NCBI GenBank assembly: GCA_903918755.1 | Contig: CAIXFN010000101.1 | Span: 62,001-126,000 of the forward strand | Length of the DNA stretch: 64,000 bases | DNA from: an uncultured Pedosphaera sp. | GTDB lineage: Bacteria; Verrucomicrobiota; Verrucomicrobiia; Limisphaerales; Pedosphaeraceae | Reading direction: 5' to 3' | In this document: piece by piece, positions 14,412 through 24,355 of the stretch | Numbering within the stretch: the first letter of the stretch is position 1 | Layout of the letters: the number at the start of each line of letters is the position of its first letter | Translations under genes and position numbers: made by a program | Notes under the pieces: model-generated | Told to the model about the DNA's origin: nothing | Database searches by the model: none | What the model saw: only the letters and a program-made list of their open reading frames with translations

Positions 14412-17400
14412 ATGCGATTTTCCTTTGGCGCCCTGTTGGTCTTTCTAATCACGGTCATTGGCGCCCGCACTCGCGCGGATTTCGGATCCGCATTGAACTT
14501 CGATGGCGCAAGCAGCTTTGTCGCCGCGCCCGCCATCGACTTTAGCAGCAGCAACGTCATGACGCTGGAGGCTTGGATCCAGCCGATTAACCTGACTTCC
14601 ACCATCTATTCCGAGATCATCCGCCAGCAAAGCCCCAACAACTATCCGGATTTCCTGCTGTCCTTCCAAAACACCGGCACCGTGCTGGCTTTCGGCCTGA
14701 AATGTGCCGGCAATTATCAGGAGTTGCACGTCAACATTGACCCGGCGACGTTCGTTGACGGCAAATGGCATCACCTCGCCGCGACGTACGACGGAACCAA
14801 CCAAAGGTTGTATCACAACGGGACGCTACTGGGCTCACTCCCCCAGACGGGCAAGGTCGACTTCACCGCAGTGACGAATAGTATCGGTGCGGCGGTCTGG
14901 CAGGGACCAGAGGAGTTTTTTAATGGGACCATCGACGAAGTTCGCCTCTGGCGGGTGGCCCGCAGCGCCACCGATATTGCGAATCACCTGTTGGTGCCCC
15001 TGACGGGCGCGGAATCCGGACTGGCGGCTTACTACGCCTTCAATGAAGCCGCGGGCAGCATAGTCGGCGACGCCAGTCTCCACGGTAATACGGGAGGCGG
15101 GTTTAATAATCTGATCTGGGTGGACTCGACCGTTCCCAACCGAGACGTGCCGCAGGCGGCTTCCGGATCGGCCACCGCCATCGTTTCCAATGGTGCCACA
15201 CTCAACGGGACGGGATTTCCTTTCGGCAGCGAGACGATCGCTTATTTCGAATACAGCACCAATCGCGCTTACGGACAGCAAACTGCGTCGGTGAGCCTTG
15301 GCCATGGCTCGAGCGGTGTCCCCATCGTGGCAGCGATCACCGGACTTGTTTCCGGCGTTGGCTACCATTGGCGCGCGGTGGCGATTGCGGGCGGCGCCAC
15401 CAACCATGGCGTTGACCGGGTATTTGTAACCACTGGCACGGTGGGCGGTTACGCCCTGAACCTGGACGGCGCCAGTTCCTGGGTGAGTATTCCCGTGCTT
15501 GATTTCAGCGCCACAAACAAACTTACCCTGGAGGCGTGGATTAAACCCGCCAACATTACCAACAGCCCGTTCTACGACATCCTCCGCCAGCAAGGGGCGG
15601 CGTACTACCCGGACTGGTTGCTGGGATTCCAGGCCGGAGGCTTCCTGCTTACCTTCGGTTTACAGACCACCAATGGGGCCTACGTGGAATTGCGCGCCCC
15701 CATCAATCCGCAAGCCTTCACCGACGGCCAGTGGCACCAGGTCGCGGCGGTTTACGACGGTGCCACCATGTTTTTGTATGCGGACGCAATCCTGATCGGA
15801 ACCACGAACCAGACGGGCACCGTTGCTTTCACCGGGACGGGGAACGGGATCGGGGCCTGGCCGCGCGGTGCGCTGGGCGAGTTCTTCAACGGCATGATTG
15901 ATGAAGTCCGGTTTTGGCAGGGGGCGCGCACCCCATCCGACATGGACGCGGACGGGTTTCACACGCTTACGGGCCTGGAAAAGGGTTTGGCCGCGTATTA
16001 CCGACTGGACGATGGGGCCGGTCGGATTGCCACCGACTCCAGCACGAACGGCCGGAACGGCACCTTGGTGAATACCTCGGATTGGCGGGTATCCACCGTG
16101 CCATCGTTCTACCCGCCCCTGGCCACTTCGCTGGCCGCCACGGGTTTTAACACCAATTCGGCCATCCTGAACGGATCGGTGTATCTCCGCGGCAGTGCCG
16201 GTTCGGCATACTTTGAATACGGGCCGGACGCCTCCTATGGGACGCAGACGCCGCTGACGAGCATCGGGGCCGGTTCCGGCTTCACCAACGTGGCCGCGGC
16301 GATCTCGGGCCTGATTCCCGGCCATCCCTATCATTACCGTGTGAACGCCGTGGACGCGCGCGGAACATATCATGGATTCGACAAGATCCTTTTCACTCCC
16401 GCTGCCACAGCGGGGGCGGCACTGACGCTGGATGGCGCGAAATCCTGCATTTCCACTCCGGCAATTGATGTTCGCCCAAACTCCGCCTTTTCCGTGGAAG
16501 CCTGGATCAAGCCTAACAACCTGACCAATACCGAGACTTCCATCATCTTCCAGCAAAAGGGAGCCTTCGATCCCGATTTCATCCTTGGGTTTGAAAACCA
16601 CGGCAGAATCCTGGTCTTTGGGATGAGAGTCTTTCGGGACTATGAAGAAACCCAGGTAATCGTGGACCCGCGCGATTTCACCAACGGCGGCTGGCATCAT
16701 GTGGCGGGCGTATACGATGGCGGTTCCAAGCGTATTTACATTGACGGGATGCTCGCCGGATCCACACCCCAGGCCGGGCCGCCTTCCTTTACCGCGTCAT
16801 TGCTTTCCATTGGCGGGTCGCTGGTGCCGGGGCCTTCGGAGTTTCTCAATGGTTTGATTGACGAAGTGCGGATTTGGACCATCGGACTGACTCCGGCCCA
16901 GGTGGCGCAACGGCTGGATCACGAACTCATGGGCACCGAGCCCGGACTGGCCGCCTACTACCGACTGAACGAGGGAACTGGAACGGTTGCCACGGACGCG
17001 AGCACCAATCATCATACGGGAGCTCTTTTTGACAACCCGGCCTGGGTAAACTCGACGGCCCCCGTCCATGCGCTACCCGCGGTTTTCACCCAATCCGCCG
17101 TCGTGACTTCCCCCAGTTCGGCAGTGCTGGGCGCAACGGTGCTCCCGGCGGGATTGCCGGCGGGAGTTTACTGGTCGTATGGCCCGACGACGAATTACGG
17201 CTTCACTTCGGGCACCCAATTGGTAGATAGCACCACCGCCAGCGGCGCTATTTCCAACCTCGTCGCGGGATTGACGCCCGCCACGCTCTATCATTACCGC
17301 GCGGCGTCGAGTAACTCCAGCTTCACCCTGTTTGGCGCGGACAAAACGTTTTTTTCCGCCGGTGTCACGGCGGGAAGCGCGCTGAGTTTGGACGGGACCA

Positions 17401-18836
17401 GCGGTTATGCCACGGCCAGCGCCATTGCCCTCGGCGGAGGTGCGAGCAACGCCTTAACGTTCGAAGTCTGGATCAAGCCGGTCGATCTTGCAGGGGCGTC
17501 GAACGCCACCATTTTACGCCAGGGCGCAGTCTCAAACACAGACTGGTTCCTTGGTTTCGCGAACCAGGGTGCGAATCTGGTGTTCGGTCTGCGCACCGGC
17601 GCGGGTTACCAGGAGCTGCGCTTGCCGGTAAATGCGGCCGACTATGCCGACGGCAACTGGCATCACCTGGCCGCCTCGTATGACAACACCACCCAACGCC
17701 TTTTCCGCGATGGCATTCTGCTGGGCTCGTTACCGCAAACGGGACCGGTGATCTTCCCCGCCGCGACGCTGACGATTGGAGCTTCGGCCTCCGCTGCGGG
17801 CTGGACGGATTTTTTTAACGGACAAATTGATGAAAGTCGGGTGTGGTCAGTGGCCCGCACCGCCGGCGATATTGGCTATTACCTGAACCGCGCGCTCACC
17901 GGTTCGGAACCGGGGTTGCTGGCCTGCCTGCACTTTGACGATGCCGCCGGAACCACCGCGAGCGACGCTTCAGGTAACGGCCACAATGCCACGCTCGTGG
18001 CTGGCGCGGCGTGGGTAACCTCCACGAGTCCGCTCCTGGCGCTGCCTGTGGGCCTGACCGGCTTTTCGCCGGCGACGGGAATGACGGGCGCGAGCGTAAC
18101 CCTTACAGGCACGAATTTACTCGCGGTTACAGGAGTTTTGTTCAACGGCATTAACGCCGCTTTTGTCGTCCAAGCCAATTCATCGGTGACCGCCATCGTT
18201 CCGCCGGGAGCCGCGACCGGGCCGATTACTGTGATGAATTCCTTCAATTCCATGCTCACCAGCTCCAACTTCCTGGTGGATAACCTGGCCCCGACCCTGT
18301 CGGTCATTGCCCCTCGCGATGGATCGTTTGTGACGAACCTGACGTCCTTGAAAGTGGCGGCGGCGGACGAACCCGGGGGAAGCGGCCTGGCTTCGGTTGG
18401 TTTCTTCCTGCAACGCGGGTCGGATTTCGAGTTTTGGAACGGGACGCGCTGGGGACTGCCAGTATTGTTGCCAGCGCAAAAAGCGGGTGGCTTTTGGATC
18501 AAAACCAACGGCCTGCCCCTCGGGCAAAATTTTTTGGATGGCGCTTACACGATTTATGCCGAGGCCTTCGACGCCGTAGGAAACAGCGCGACCGTCAATG
18601 TCGGTGTGACCGCCGACGGGTTTCTCCCGGTGGTACCGATGGTTTTTTCCGCGAGTAACGCCACCGTCCGCTTTCCGGGAGTTCCGTTCCAAGTGTATCG
18701 GATCCAGGCTTCCACCAATCTGATCCATTGGGATGATGTGGGCAGCGTTCCGGCCACGCCGGACGGAATCGTGTTGTTCAATGACGGTGGGACGGCCGCC
18801 TTGCCGAATCGTTTTTATCGCACGGTCAAACCATAA
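14412..18836 (+). CDS. Secreted four-LamG repeat protein A
   Basis: 1,474 residues from the ATG at 14412, giving a clean signal peptide MRFSFGALLVFLITVIGART; the frame is open to 14325. Four tandem units of about 320 residues follow, each a LamG/concanavalin-like jelly roll (motifs ALNFDGASSFV, LEAWI, WHHLAATYDG, FNGTIDEVRLW, GLAAYYAFNEA) plus a fibronectin-III-like linker (AYFEYSTNRAYGQQT, YHWRAVA). Units begin near residues 24, 345, 667 and 986. Then come a TIG/IPT-like domain (about 1213-1288, LTGFSPATGMTGASVTLTG), an Ig-like domain (about 1290-1420) and a ~45-residue C-terminal module, YRIQASTNLIHWDD to the end. LamG domains bind glycans or proteins, so surface adhesion or capture is likely but inferred. 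The second copy starts 14 bases downstream. Confidence 0.88.
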   Translation: MRFSFGALLVFLITVIGARTRADFGSALNFDGASSFVAAPAIDFSSSNVMTLEAWIQPINLTSTIYSEIIRQQSPNNYPDFLLSFQNTGTVLAFGLKCAGNYQELHVNIDPATFVDGKWHHLAATYDGTNQRLYHNGTLLGSLPQTGKVDFTAVTNSIGAAVWQGPEEFFNGTIDEVRLWRVARSATDIANHLLVPLTGAESGLAAYYAFNEAAGSIVGDASLHGNTGGGFNNLIWVDSTVPNRDVPQAASGSATAIVSNGATLNGTGFPFGSETIAYFEYSTNRAYGQQTASVSLGHGSSGVPIVAAITGLVSGVGYHWRAVAIAGGATNHGVDRVFVTTGTVGGYALNLDGASSWVSIPVLDFSATNKLTLEAWIKPANITNSPFYDILRQQGAAYYPDWLLGFQAGGFLLTFGLQTTNGAYVELRAPINPQAFTDGQWHQVAAVYDGATMFLYADAILIGTTNQTGTVAFTGTGNGIGAWPRGALGEFFNGMIDEVRFWQGARTPSDMDADGFHTLTGLEKGLAAYYRLDDGAGRIATDSSTNGRNGTLVNTSDWRVSTVPSFYPPLATSLAATGFNTNSAILNGSVYLRGSAGSAYFEYGPDASYGTQTPLTSIGAGSGFTNVAAAISGLIPGHPYHYRVNAVDARGTYHGFDKILFTPAATAGAALTLDGAKSCISTPAIDVRPNSAFSVEAWIKPNNLTNTETSIIFQQKGAFDPDFILGFENHGRILVFGMRVFRDYEETQVIVDPRDFTNGGWHHVAGVYDGGSKRIYIDGMLAGSTPQAGPPSFTASLLSIGGSLVPGPSEFLNGLIDEVRIWTIGLTPAQVAQRLDHELMGTEPGLAAYYRLNEGTGTVATDASTNHHTGALFDNPAWVNSTAPVHALPAVFTQSAVVTSPSSAVLGATVLPAGLPAGVYWSYGPTTNYGFTSGTQLVDSTTASGAISNLVAGLTPATLYHYRAASSNSSFTLFGADKTFFSAGVTAGSALSLDGTSGYATASAIALGGGASNALTFEVWIKPVDLAGASNATILRQGAVSNTDWFLGFANQGANLVFGLRTGAGYQELRLPVNAADYADGNWHHLAASYDNTTQRLFRDGILLGSLPQTGPVIFPAATLTIGASASAAGWTDFFNGQIDESRVWSVARTAGDIGYYLNRALTGSEPGLLACLHFDDAAGTTASDASGNGHNATLVAGAAWVTSTSPLLALPVGLTGFSPATGMTGASVTLTGTNLLAVTGVLFNGINAAFVVQANSSVTAIVPPGAATGPITVMNSFNSMLTSSNFLVDNLAPTLSVIAPRDGSFVTNLTSLKVAAADEPGGSGLASVGFFLQRGSDFEFWNGTRWGLPVLLPAQKAGGFWIKTNGLPLGQNFLDGAYTIYAEAFDAVGNSATVNVGVTADGFLPVVPMVFSASNATVRFPGVPFQVYRIQASTNLIHWDDVGSVPATPDGIVLFNDGGTAALPNRFYRTVKP

Positions 18837-18850
18837 CCGGGGAGTCACAA

Positions 18851-21800
18851 ATGCAGATGTTAAACATGACGCAGGCGGTGCGGCAGCCGATCCACAGAAA
18901 TCTCGCCTTCGTATTCGGGGCCTGGATCGCCGCGATGATGTTGCTGCCGACCTTGCCGGCCCGCGCGAATTTCGGTTTTGCGCTCAGCTTTGACGGAGCG
19001 CAAAGCTATGTCGGCTGTCCCGGGGTGGATTTGAGCGGTTCCAATGCCATGAGCCTCGAAGTCTGGATTTTGCCCGGAAACATCACGGCGACCGACTACT
19101 CGGACCTGGTACGGCAGCAGGATCCGCAGTTAAATCCCGATTTTCTGCTGAGTTTTCAAAATCGCGGCACCATTTTGTCCTATGGCCTCAAGTGCGGTGG
19201 CGATTATCATGAGCTGCACGTGACCATCGATCCGGCGACTTATACCGACGGAAACTGGCACCATTTGGCGGCCACTTATGACGGAACCAACCAATGTATT
19301 TACCGTGATGGCCTGCTGATCGGCACAGCGCCGCGCTCCGGCAACCTTGATTTTTCCGGTGCCGATAACGGCATTGGTGCGACCCTGGTGCCCGCCCCCG
19401 GAGAATTCTATAATGGCTTGCTGGATGACGTCCGCATTTGGCGGATCGCGCGCAGCGCCAGTGATATTGCCACTCGTCGTTTGCGGCCGTTAACCGGAAA
19501 CGAGCCCGGGTTGGCGGCGTACTATGCCTTCAATGAAGGGGCGGGGATCTTGGCGATGGATTCAGGCGCGCAGGGCCTGGGAGGACTTCTTTACAATAAT
19601 CCCGTTTGGGTGGCGTCCACCGTCCCGACCCAAAATGAACCCGTCCCGACCACTGCCCCGGCCACGGGCGTGGCGCCGACCTCCGTGCGGCTAAACGGGT
19701 CCGTCATTCCGCGCGGAGTGGTCGCCACGGCATTCTTCGAATACGGATTGACCTCCAATTACGGCAGGCAAACTCCGGCTCAAAGCTACGGCAGCGGGCA
19801 GGATCCGGTTGCGGTGCAGGCTCTGATCACCAATCTGTCCGCCTCGTCCGCGTATCATTTCCGGCTCGTGGCCACGGGCGGAGGCAGCACCAATTTCGGC
19901 GCGGATATGATGTTTTTTACCGGCGGACCGGTTCGCGGGTATGCGGTGAGCCTTAATGGCAGCAACGATTTTGTCAGAGTTCCCGTCCTTGATTTTAGCG
20001 CGGGCGCGACCATGACACTGGAGGCGTGGATCAGGCCCGCCGACATTACAACTTCAGCCTATGGAAATATTTTGCGGCAGCAAAGTCCAGGCGCGCCGCC
20101 GGATTGGCTGCTTTCGTTTCAGAATTTCGGAACAATTGTGGCGTTTGGCCTGCGCAATACGGCCTTAACGTACCAGGAATTGCACGTGCCGATCAGCCCC
20201 AAATATTTTACCGACGGCCACTGGCATCACCTTGCCGCCACTTATGACGGCGGGACGATGACCCTCTATGTTGACGCCGTTCCGACTGGCAGCACAAATC
20301 AGTCTGGTCTCGTGGCCTTCACGGGGGCGTTGAACGAAATCGGGGAACGCCCGGGCACGATACCCCAGCAGGAATTGTTCAATGGCGCCATTGACGAAGT
20401 CAGGTACTGGCGGGTTGCCCGGACGCCGGCGCAAATCGTGGCCAATGCGTGTGTCACCCTGGCCGGCAATGAGCCGGGACTGGCTGCTTATTATCGCTTC
20501 GATGACGGCGCTGGCACGAACACGACGGACAACAGCGGCCGGAGTCTTTCCGGCACCTTGATGAATACCGCGGCGTGGGTTCCGTCCATCGTCCCGGCTT
20601 ATCTGAGCCCGCTGGTCACCAATCAGCCGGTAATCGGCGCTGGCCCGAATTCCGCAACTTTGAACGGACTCGTTTATCAACGGGGTTCGGACCTCAATGC
20701 ATTTTTCGAATTCGGGTCGGATACGAATTACGGATCACAAACACCATCATTAGACCTCGGAACGTCCATCGGTTACACCAATCTTTCCGTGCTCATTACC
20801 AATTTGGCGCCCGGACAAGCGTACCACTACCGGCTGGATGCGGTCGACTCCAACGGCCCCATTTTCAGCGCCGATCGAATCTTTTTTACGCCCGGCAACA
20901 CGGCGGGTTCTGCGCTACGGCTCGAGGGAACCAGATCCTGTGTGGGCACGACCCCGATCAACCTGAGCAACGCGAACGCCCTGACGCTGGAGGCGTGGAT
21001 TAATCCTTCGAATCTAACGACCGCCACTTTTGCGGACGTGATCATGCAAGGCAGCGCCTCGGGAGCCGACTGGCTCCTCGGGTTTCAGGGAAACGGAACA
21101 ACGCTGGCCTTTGGGGTGCGCGCTGGCGGAAGTTATCAGGAGTTGCATATACCGGTCGCGCCAGCGGATTTTACGAACGGGAGTTGGCACCATCTGGCGG
21201 CGACTTACGATGGCTTGACCAAAAAAGTTTACGTGGACGGTGTTCTGGCGGGCGGGGATTCCCAAACCGGAAACGTCGGGTTGATTGGCAGCGTGTTAAC
21301 GATTGGTGGCCCGGTCGTGACGGGCACGTCTGGCTACTTTAATGGCCAGCTTGACGAAGTCCGGATTTGGCGCACGGCGTTGACCCAGGCCCAGGTTCTC
21401 GCCCAAATGAACCGGGAAATGAAGGGAACCGATGGCGGGCTGGCGCTTTACTATCGCTTCGACGAAGCCGTGGGAAACACCACGGGCGACCTGACCGGCA
21501 ATGGCCGCGTCGGCGGCTTTCAAAACACTCCGGCGTGGGTGGCCTCCACCGCGCCCGTTCAATCGTTTTCCGCGGTGACGACCGGATATGCCACGAATGC
21601 CGCCGGCGGTTCTGCCACTCTCTCCGCCCGCGTCTTTCCCAGCGGGTTGGCCGCCGCGAGCTATTTCAATTACGGCACCCAGGCAACCTATAGTTTTCAG
21701 ACGGCGACCCAGAATCTTCTGGCTGCCGCAACACCCGTGGTTATAACGAGTTCCGTCGCCGGACTGCTGCCGGGTACTCGGTACCATTACCAGGCGGTCG

Positions 21801-23326
21801 CCAGCAATTCAACCACCATTGACTATGGTCGCGATCGCACATTTTTCACCCCGGGCAGGACGGGTGGTAGCGCACTCGGCTTTGACGGAGCGAACAGTTA
21901 CGTCCGTTTTAGTGCGCCGGTTTTAAGCAACGGCAACGCAATGAGCCTTGAAGCCTGGATCAAACCCGCCATGTTGACCAACAACCCCAATGCGATGGTG
22001 CTGCGGGCAGCTTCCGGGGCCACCGTTGATTGGCTGCTCGGTTTTGAAAACCGGGGCACCGTTTTTGCCTTTGGTCTGCGCGCGGGCGGCACGTACGCGG
22101 AATTGCAGGCGCCGATCAACCCGGCGGATCTCGCCGATGGAAATTGGCACCACGTCGCGGCCACTTACAACGGGGCGACCAAGGCAATTTATCTTGATGG
22201 CACGTTGGTCGGGGCGGCCTCCCAATCGGGTAACGTCTCCTCCACCGCAAGCAGTGCTGCCTGCGGAGCCAGCTACAATGTCATTTCCGCGGCCGACTAC
22301 TTTAATGGGCAGATCGATGAAGTGCGCGTCTGGTCCGTCGGCCGCTCGGCCGGCGATATCGCCGCCGGCCTGAATCACAGCTTGACGGGCCTCGAACCGG
22401 GACTTGCCGCCAGTTTACGACTCGATGAAGGGGCCGGCACCACCACGGCGGACGCTTCCGGGCATGGTCGAACGGGCACCCTGATCAATAATCCAACGTG
22501 GATCGCGTCGACGAGCCCGCTATTACCGGTCGCCATAGCGGTTTCCGGTCTGTCCTCCCCGGCTGCCTATCCCGGCGCCGCGGTGGTGATTTCCGGCACC
22601 AATCTGGCTGCGGTTTCCGCGGTCCTCTTCAATGGTTTCAATGCGGCTTTTGTCACGAACTCCAACGCGTCTCTCACGGCCATTGTCCCCATCGGGGCGA
22701 CCACGGGCCCGCTGCTCCTCACGAACCTCTACTCGCAAATTATTGCCACCACGTCCTTTGTGATTGATTCGACACCGCCGGTCGTGGTTGTGACCAGCCC
22801 GACAAATGCCACCTTCGTCAATGGATTTTCCTCGTTGCAGGCCGTGGCATCCGATGAAAACGGCGGCAGCGGTTTACTTTCCGTAAACTTTTCCCTGCGT
22901 CGCGAAGTGGATTACTCGTACTGGACCGGCACGACCTGGGGCGCGCCAACTTTGCTGGGGGCACTGAGTATCGGTTCATCCTGGATGCGGACCAACGGAC
23001 TTCCTGCCAAGTCCGATCTGACCAATGGCACCTATCGCGTCTTCGCCAATGCCATCGACAATGCTGGTAACTCCTCCATTGCCTCGGTGGGCGTCACGCT
23101 GGATCTCTCCGCGCCAAACGCACCCATTCGCGTCGAAACTGGCGGCGCCGTTCATGTTCGTTTTGCTGTGATTCCGGGGCATGCCTATCGCATCGAAGCT
23201 TCCAGTGATCTCAAAACGTGGAATGTCGTTTTGACGGCGATGGGCGATTTTAGCGGGGTGTTGGACTATGTGGATGCGAATGCGACGCGACCCGCCTTTC
23301 GCTTTTTCCGGCTGGTTTCACCGTGA
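18851..23326 (+). CDS. Secreted four-LamG repeat protein B, paralogue of A
   Basis: 1,491 residues with a signal peptide ending ARA and a good ribosome site, GGGGAG at 18839-18844, seven bases before ATG. Same architecture as its neighbour: LamG units begin near residues 41, 363, 686 and 1005, separated by fibronectin-III-like linkers, then a TIG/IPT-like domain (about 1230-1305, VVISGTNLAAVSAVLFNG), an Ig-like domain, and the C-terminal module YRIEASSDLKTWNVV. The gene starts 14 bases after its paralogue stops, so the two are almost certainly co-transcribed and arose by duplication of the whole gene. Corresponding units of A and B look more alike than neighbouring units within one protein, which would put repeat expansion before gene duplication. 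Confidence 0.88.
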   Translation: MQMLNMTQAVRQPIHRNLAFVFGAWIAAMMLLPTLPARANFGFALSFDGAQSYVGCPGVDLSGSNAMSLEVWILPGNITATDYSDLVRQQDPQLNPDFLLSFQNRGTILSYGLKCGGDYHELHVTIDPATYTDGNWHHLAATYDGTNQCIYRDGLLIGTAPRSGNLDFSGADNGIGATLVPAPGEFYNGLLDDVRIWRIARSASDIATRRLRPLTGNEPGLAAYYAFNEGAGILAMDSGAQGLGGLLYNNPVWVASTVPTQNEPVPTTAPATGVAPTSVRLNGSVIPRGVVATAFFEYGLTSNYGRQTPAQSYGSGQDPVAVQALITNLSASSAYHFRLVATGGGSTNFGADMMFFTGGPVRGYAVSLNGSNDFVRVPVLDFSAGATMTLEAWIRPADITTSAYGNILRQQSPGAPPDWLLSFQNFGTIVAFGLRNTALTYQELHVPISPKYFTDGHWHHLAATYDGGTMTLYVDAVPTGSTNQSGLVAFTGALNEIGERPGTIPQQELFNGAIDEVRYWRVARTPAQIVANACVTLAGNEPGLAAYYRFDDGAGTNTTDNSGRSLSGTLMNTAAWVPSIVPAYLSPLVTNQPVIGAGPNSATLNGLVYQRGSDLNAFFEFGSDTNYGSQTPSLDLGTSIGYTNLSVLITNLAPGQAYHYRLDAVDSNGPIFSADRIFFTPGNTAGSALRLEGTRSCVGTTPINLSNANALTLEAWINPSNLTTATFADVIMQGSASGADWLLGFQGNGTTLAFGVRAGGSYQELHIPVAPADFTNGSWHHLAATYDGLTKKVYVDGVLAGGDSQTGNVGLIGSVLTIGGPVVTGTSGYFNGQLDEVRIWRTALTQAQVLAQMNREMKGTDGGLALYYRFDEAVGNTTGDLTGNGRVGGFQNTPAWVASTAPVQSFSAVTTGYATNAAGGSATLSARVFPSGLAAASYFNYGTQATYSFQTATQNLLAAATPVVITSSVAGLLPGTRYHYQAVASNSTTIDYGRDRTFFTPGRTGGSALGFDGANSYVRFSAPVLSNGNAMSLEAWIKPAMLTNNPNAMVLRAASGATVDWLLGFENRGTVFAFGLRAGGTYAELQAPINPADLADGNWHHVAATYNGATKAIYLDGTLVGAASQSGNVSSTASSAACGASYNVISAADYFNGQIDEVRVWSVGRSAGDIAAGLNHSLTGLEPGLAASLRLDEGAGTTTADASGHGRTGTLINNPTWIASTSPLLPVAIAVSGLSSPAAYPGAAVVISGTNLAAVSAVLFNGFNAAFVTNSNASLTAIVPIGATTGPLLLTNLYSQIIATTSFVIDSTPPVVVVTSPTNATFVNGFSSLQAVASDENGGSGLLSVNFSLRREVDYSYWTGTTWGAPTLLGALSIGSSWMRTNGLPAKSDLTNGTYRVFANAIDNAGNSSIASVGVTLDLSAPNAPIRVETGGAVHVRFAVIPGHAYRIEASSDLKTWNVVLTAMGDFSGVLDYVDANATRPAFRFFRLVSP

Positions 23327-23467
23327 GCGGGATGTGTTTCGGAGCCGCGGTTACAATGGCGCAAGGCACCCCGGCACAATCGATGAAGATCCCAACCTGA
23401 CTTTTTCCCCAGCTTTCCGCCGGTCGATTTCCCGCTGCTCGCGGAATCAGGCTTACGTACCGATTCG

Positions 23468-24247
23468 TTAGGCTCCTGCCGGAGGCTGTTCCATCGCCGC
23501 ATGAACGCTGGCGACCAGGGCGGCCACGCGCGTGGGAAGGGGGAAATCCGAAGGCGCTTCGACGGTGTAGCACAGGCGGGTTTGGTGGGACAGGAGGTAG
23601 AACGCTTCGGGCCATTGGGGGCGGGAAAGCGGGTCGTGGCTCGGGCGAATAATTCCGCCCGCCGCGGGCCGGCCTTCGATTTCGGGGGAGAGGTCGATGG
23701 GGCACACGGGGCGGACGCGCTCAATGATGGCGGGGGCCAGGGAGGGGCGGGCATCGGGGTTCAATTCGTAAACGTAGAAGCCGTGCGCTTCCCAGTCCTC
23801 ATGCAAGCAGATCGTGAGGTCGAACAGCCCTTGGCGCTGCAGCCAGGCAATGTGGGCGGTGATTTCCTCGGATTGGGCGCTGAGGTAATCCCGGTTGAGG
23901 TCGGTGCCGGCACTGTTCTCCCGCGTGTTCCGCGCACAACCGGTGGGATTGAGGCAGGGGCAAAGGACGATTTCGGTGTCGTCCGGCCACTGGTTCTCCT
24001 CCAGCAATTGGAGCAGTGCCAGCGGGCCGGCCGGTTCATCTCCGTGGATGCCGGCGGAGAGGTAAATCCGCCGGGCGGGGGTGCCGCGCGTGCGTTTCAG
24101 GGCGAACAATTCCAAGGTGTTGGTCCGCAGAAAGTCCTCGGTTTGCCAGCCATGGGCGATGGCCGCCTGCTTCACTGCCGCGGTGAAGCGGTCCAGCGGC
24201 AGGCTTTCCCCGAAGTATTTCCCAATGTTCTTCCCGAGTCTTTGCAT
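23468..24247 (-). CDS. M14-type zinc carboxypeptidase/amidase
   Basis: 259 residues, no signal peptide, so cytoplasmic. Zinc ligands are in SAGIHGDEPAG (His68, Glu71) and a later histidine in ICLHEDWEAHG; the substrate-binding arginine region is GTDLNRDY and the catalytic glutamate is in CYTVEAPSDFPL. This is the MpaA-like or succinylglutamate-desuccinylase-like branch of M14, of short length and without a prodomain. In E. coli MpaA trims the gamma-D-Glu-diaminopimelate bond in recycled murein peptides; whether this protein does so is inference. A zinc-dependent deacylase is the alternative. It lies 108 bases downstream of bioB on the same strand, with no obvious functional link. Confidence 0.82.
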   Translation of the reverse strand: MQRLGKNIGKYFGESLPLDRFTAAVKQAAIAHGWQTEDFLRTNTLELFALKRTRGTPARRIYLSAGIHGDEPAGPLALLQLLEENQWPDDTEIVLCPCLNPTGCARNTRENSAGTDLNRDYLSAQSEEITAHIAWLQRQGLFDLTICLHEDWEAHGFYVYELNPDARPSLAPAIIERVRPVCPIDLSPEIEGRPAAGGIIRPSHDPLSRPQWPEAFYLLSHQTRLCYTVEAPSDFPLPTRVAALVASVHAAMEQPPAGA

Positions 24248-24355
24248 GGGCCATCCGTGGACCTGGGGCGGTTGGTCCCCGCCGGTCCCGCCGCAAAGAT
24301 GCGGGAACTTGCGGGAAATCGCAACTGTCCCGGGGGGGCCCCGATCGGGCCAAAC

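Noticed and set aside
14480-23000. Periodic repeats of ~960 bases considered as a CRISPR or satellite array
   Set aside because: The periodicity is protein-level LamG/FN3 units with diverged DNA; there are no short identical repeats or spacers.
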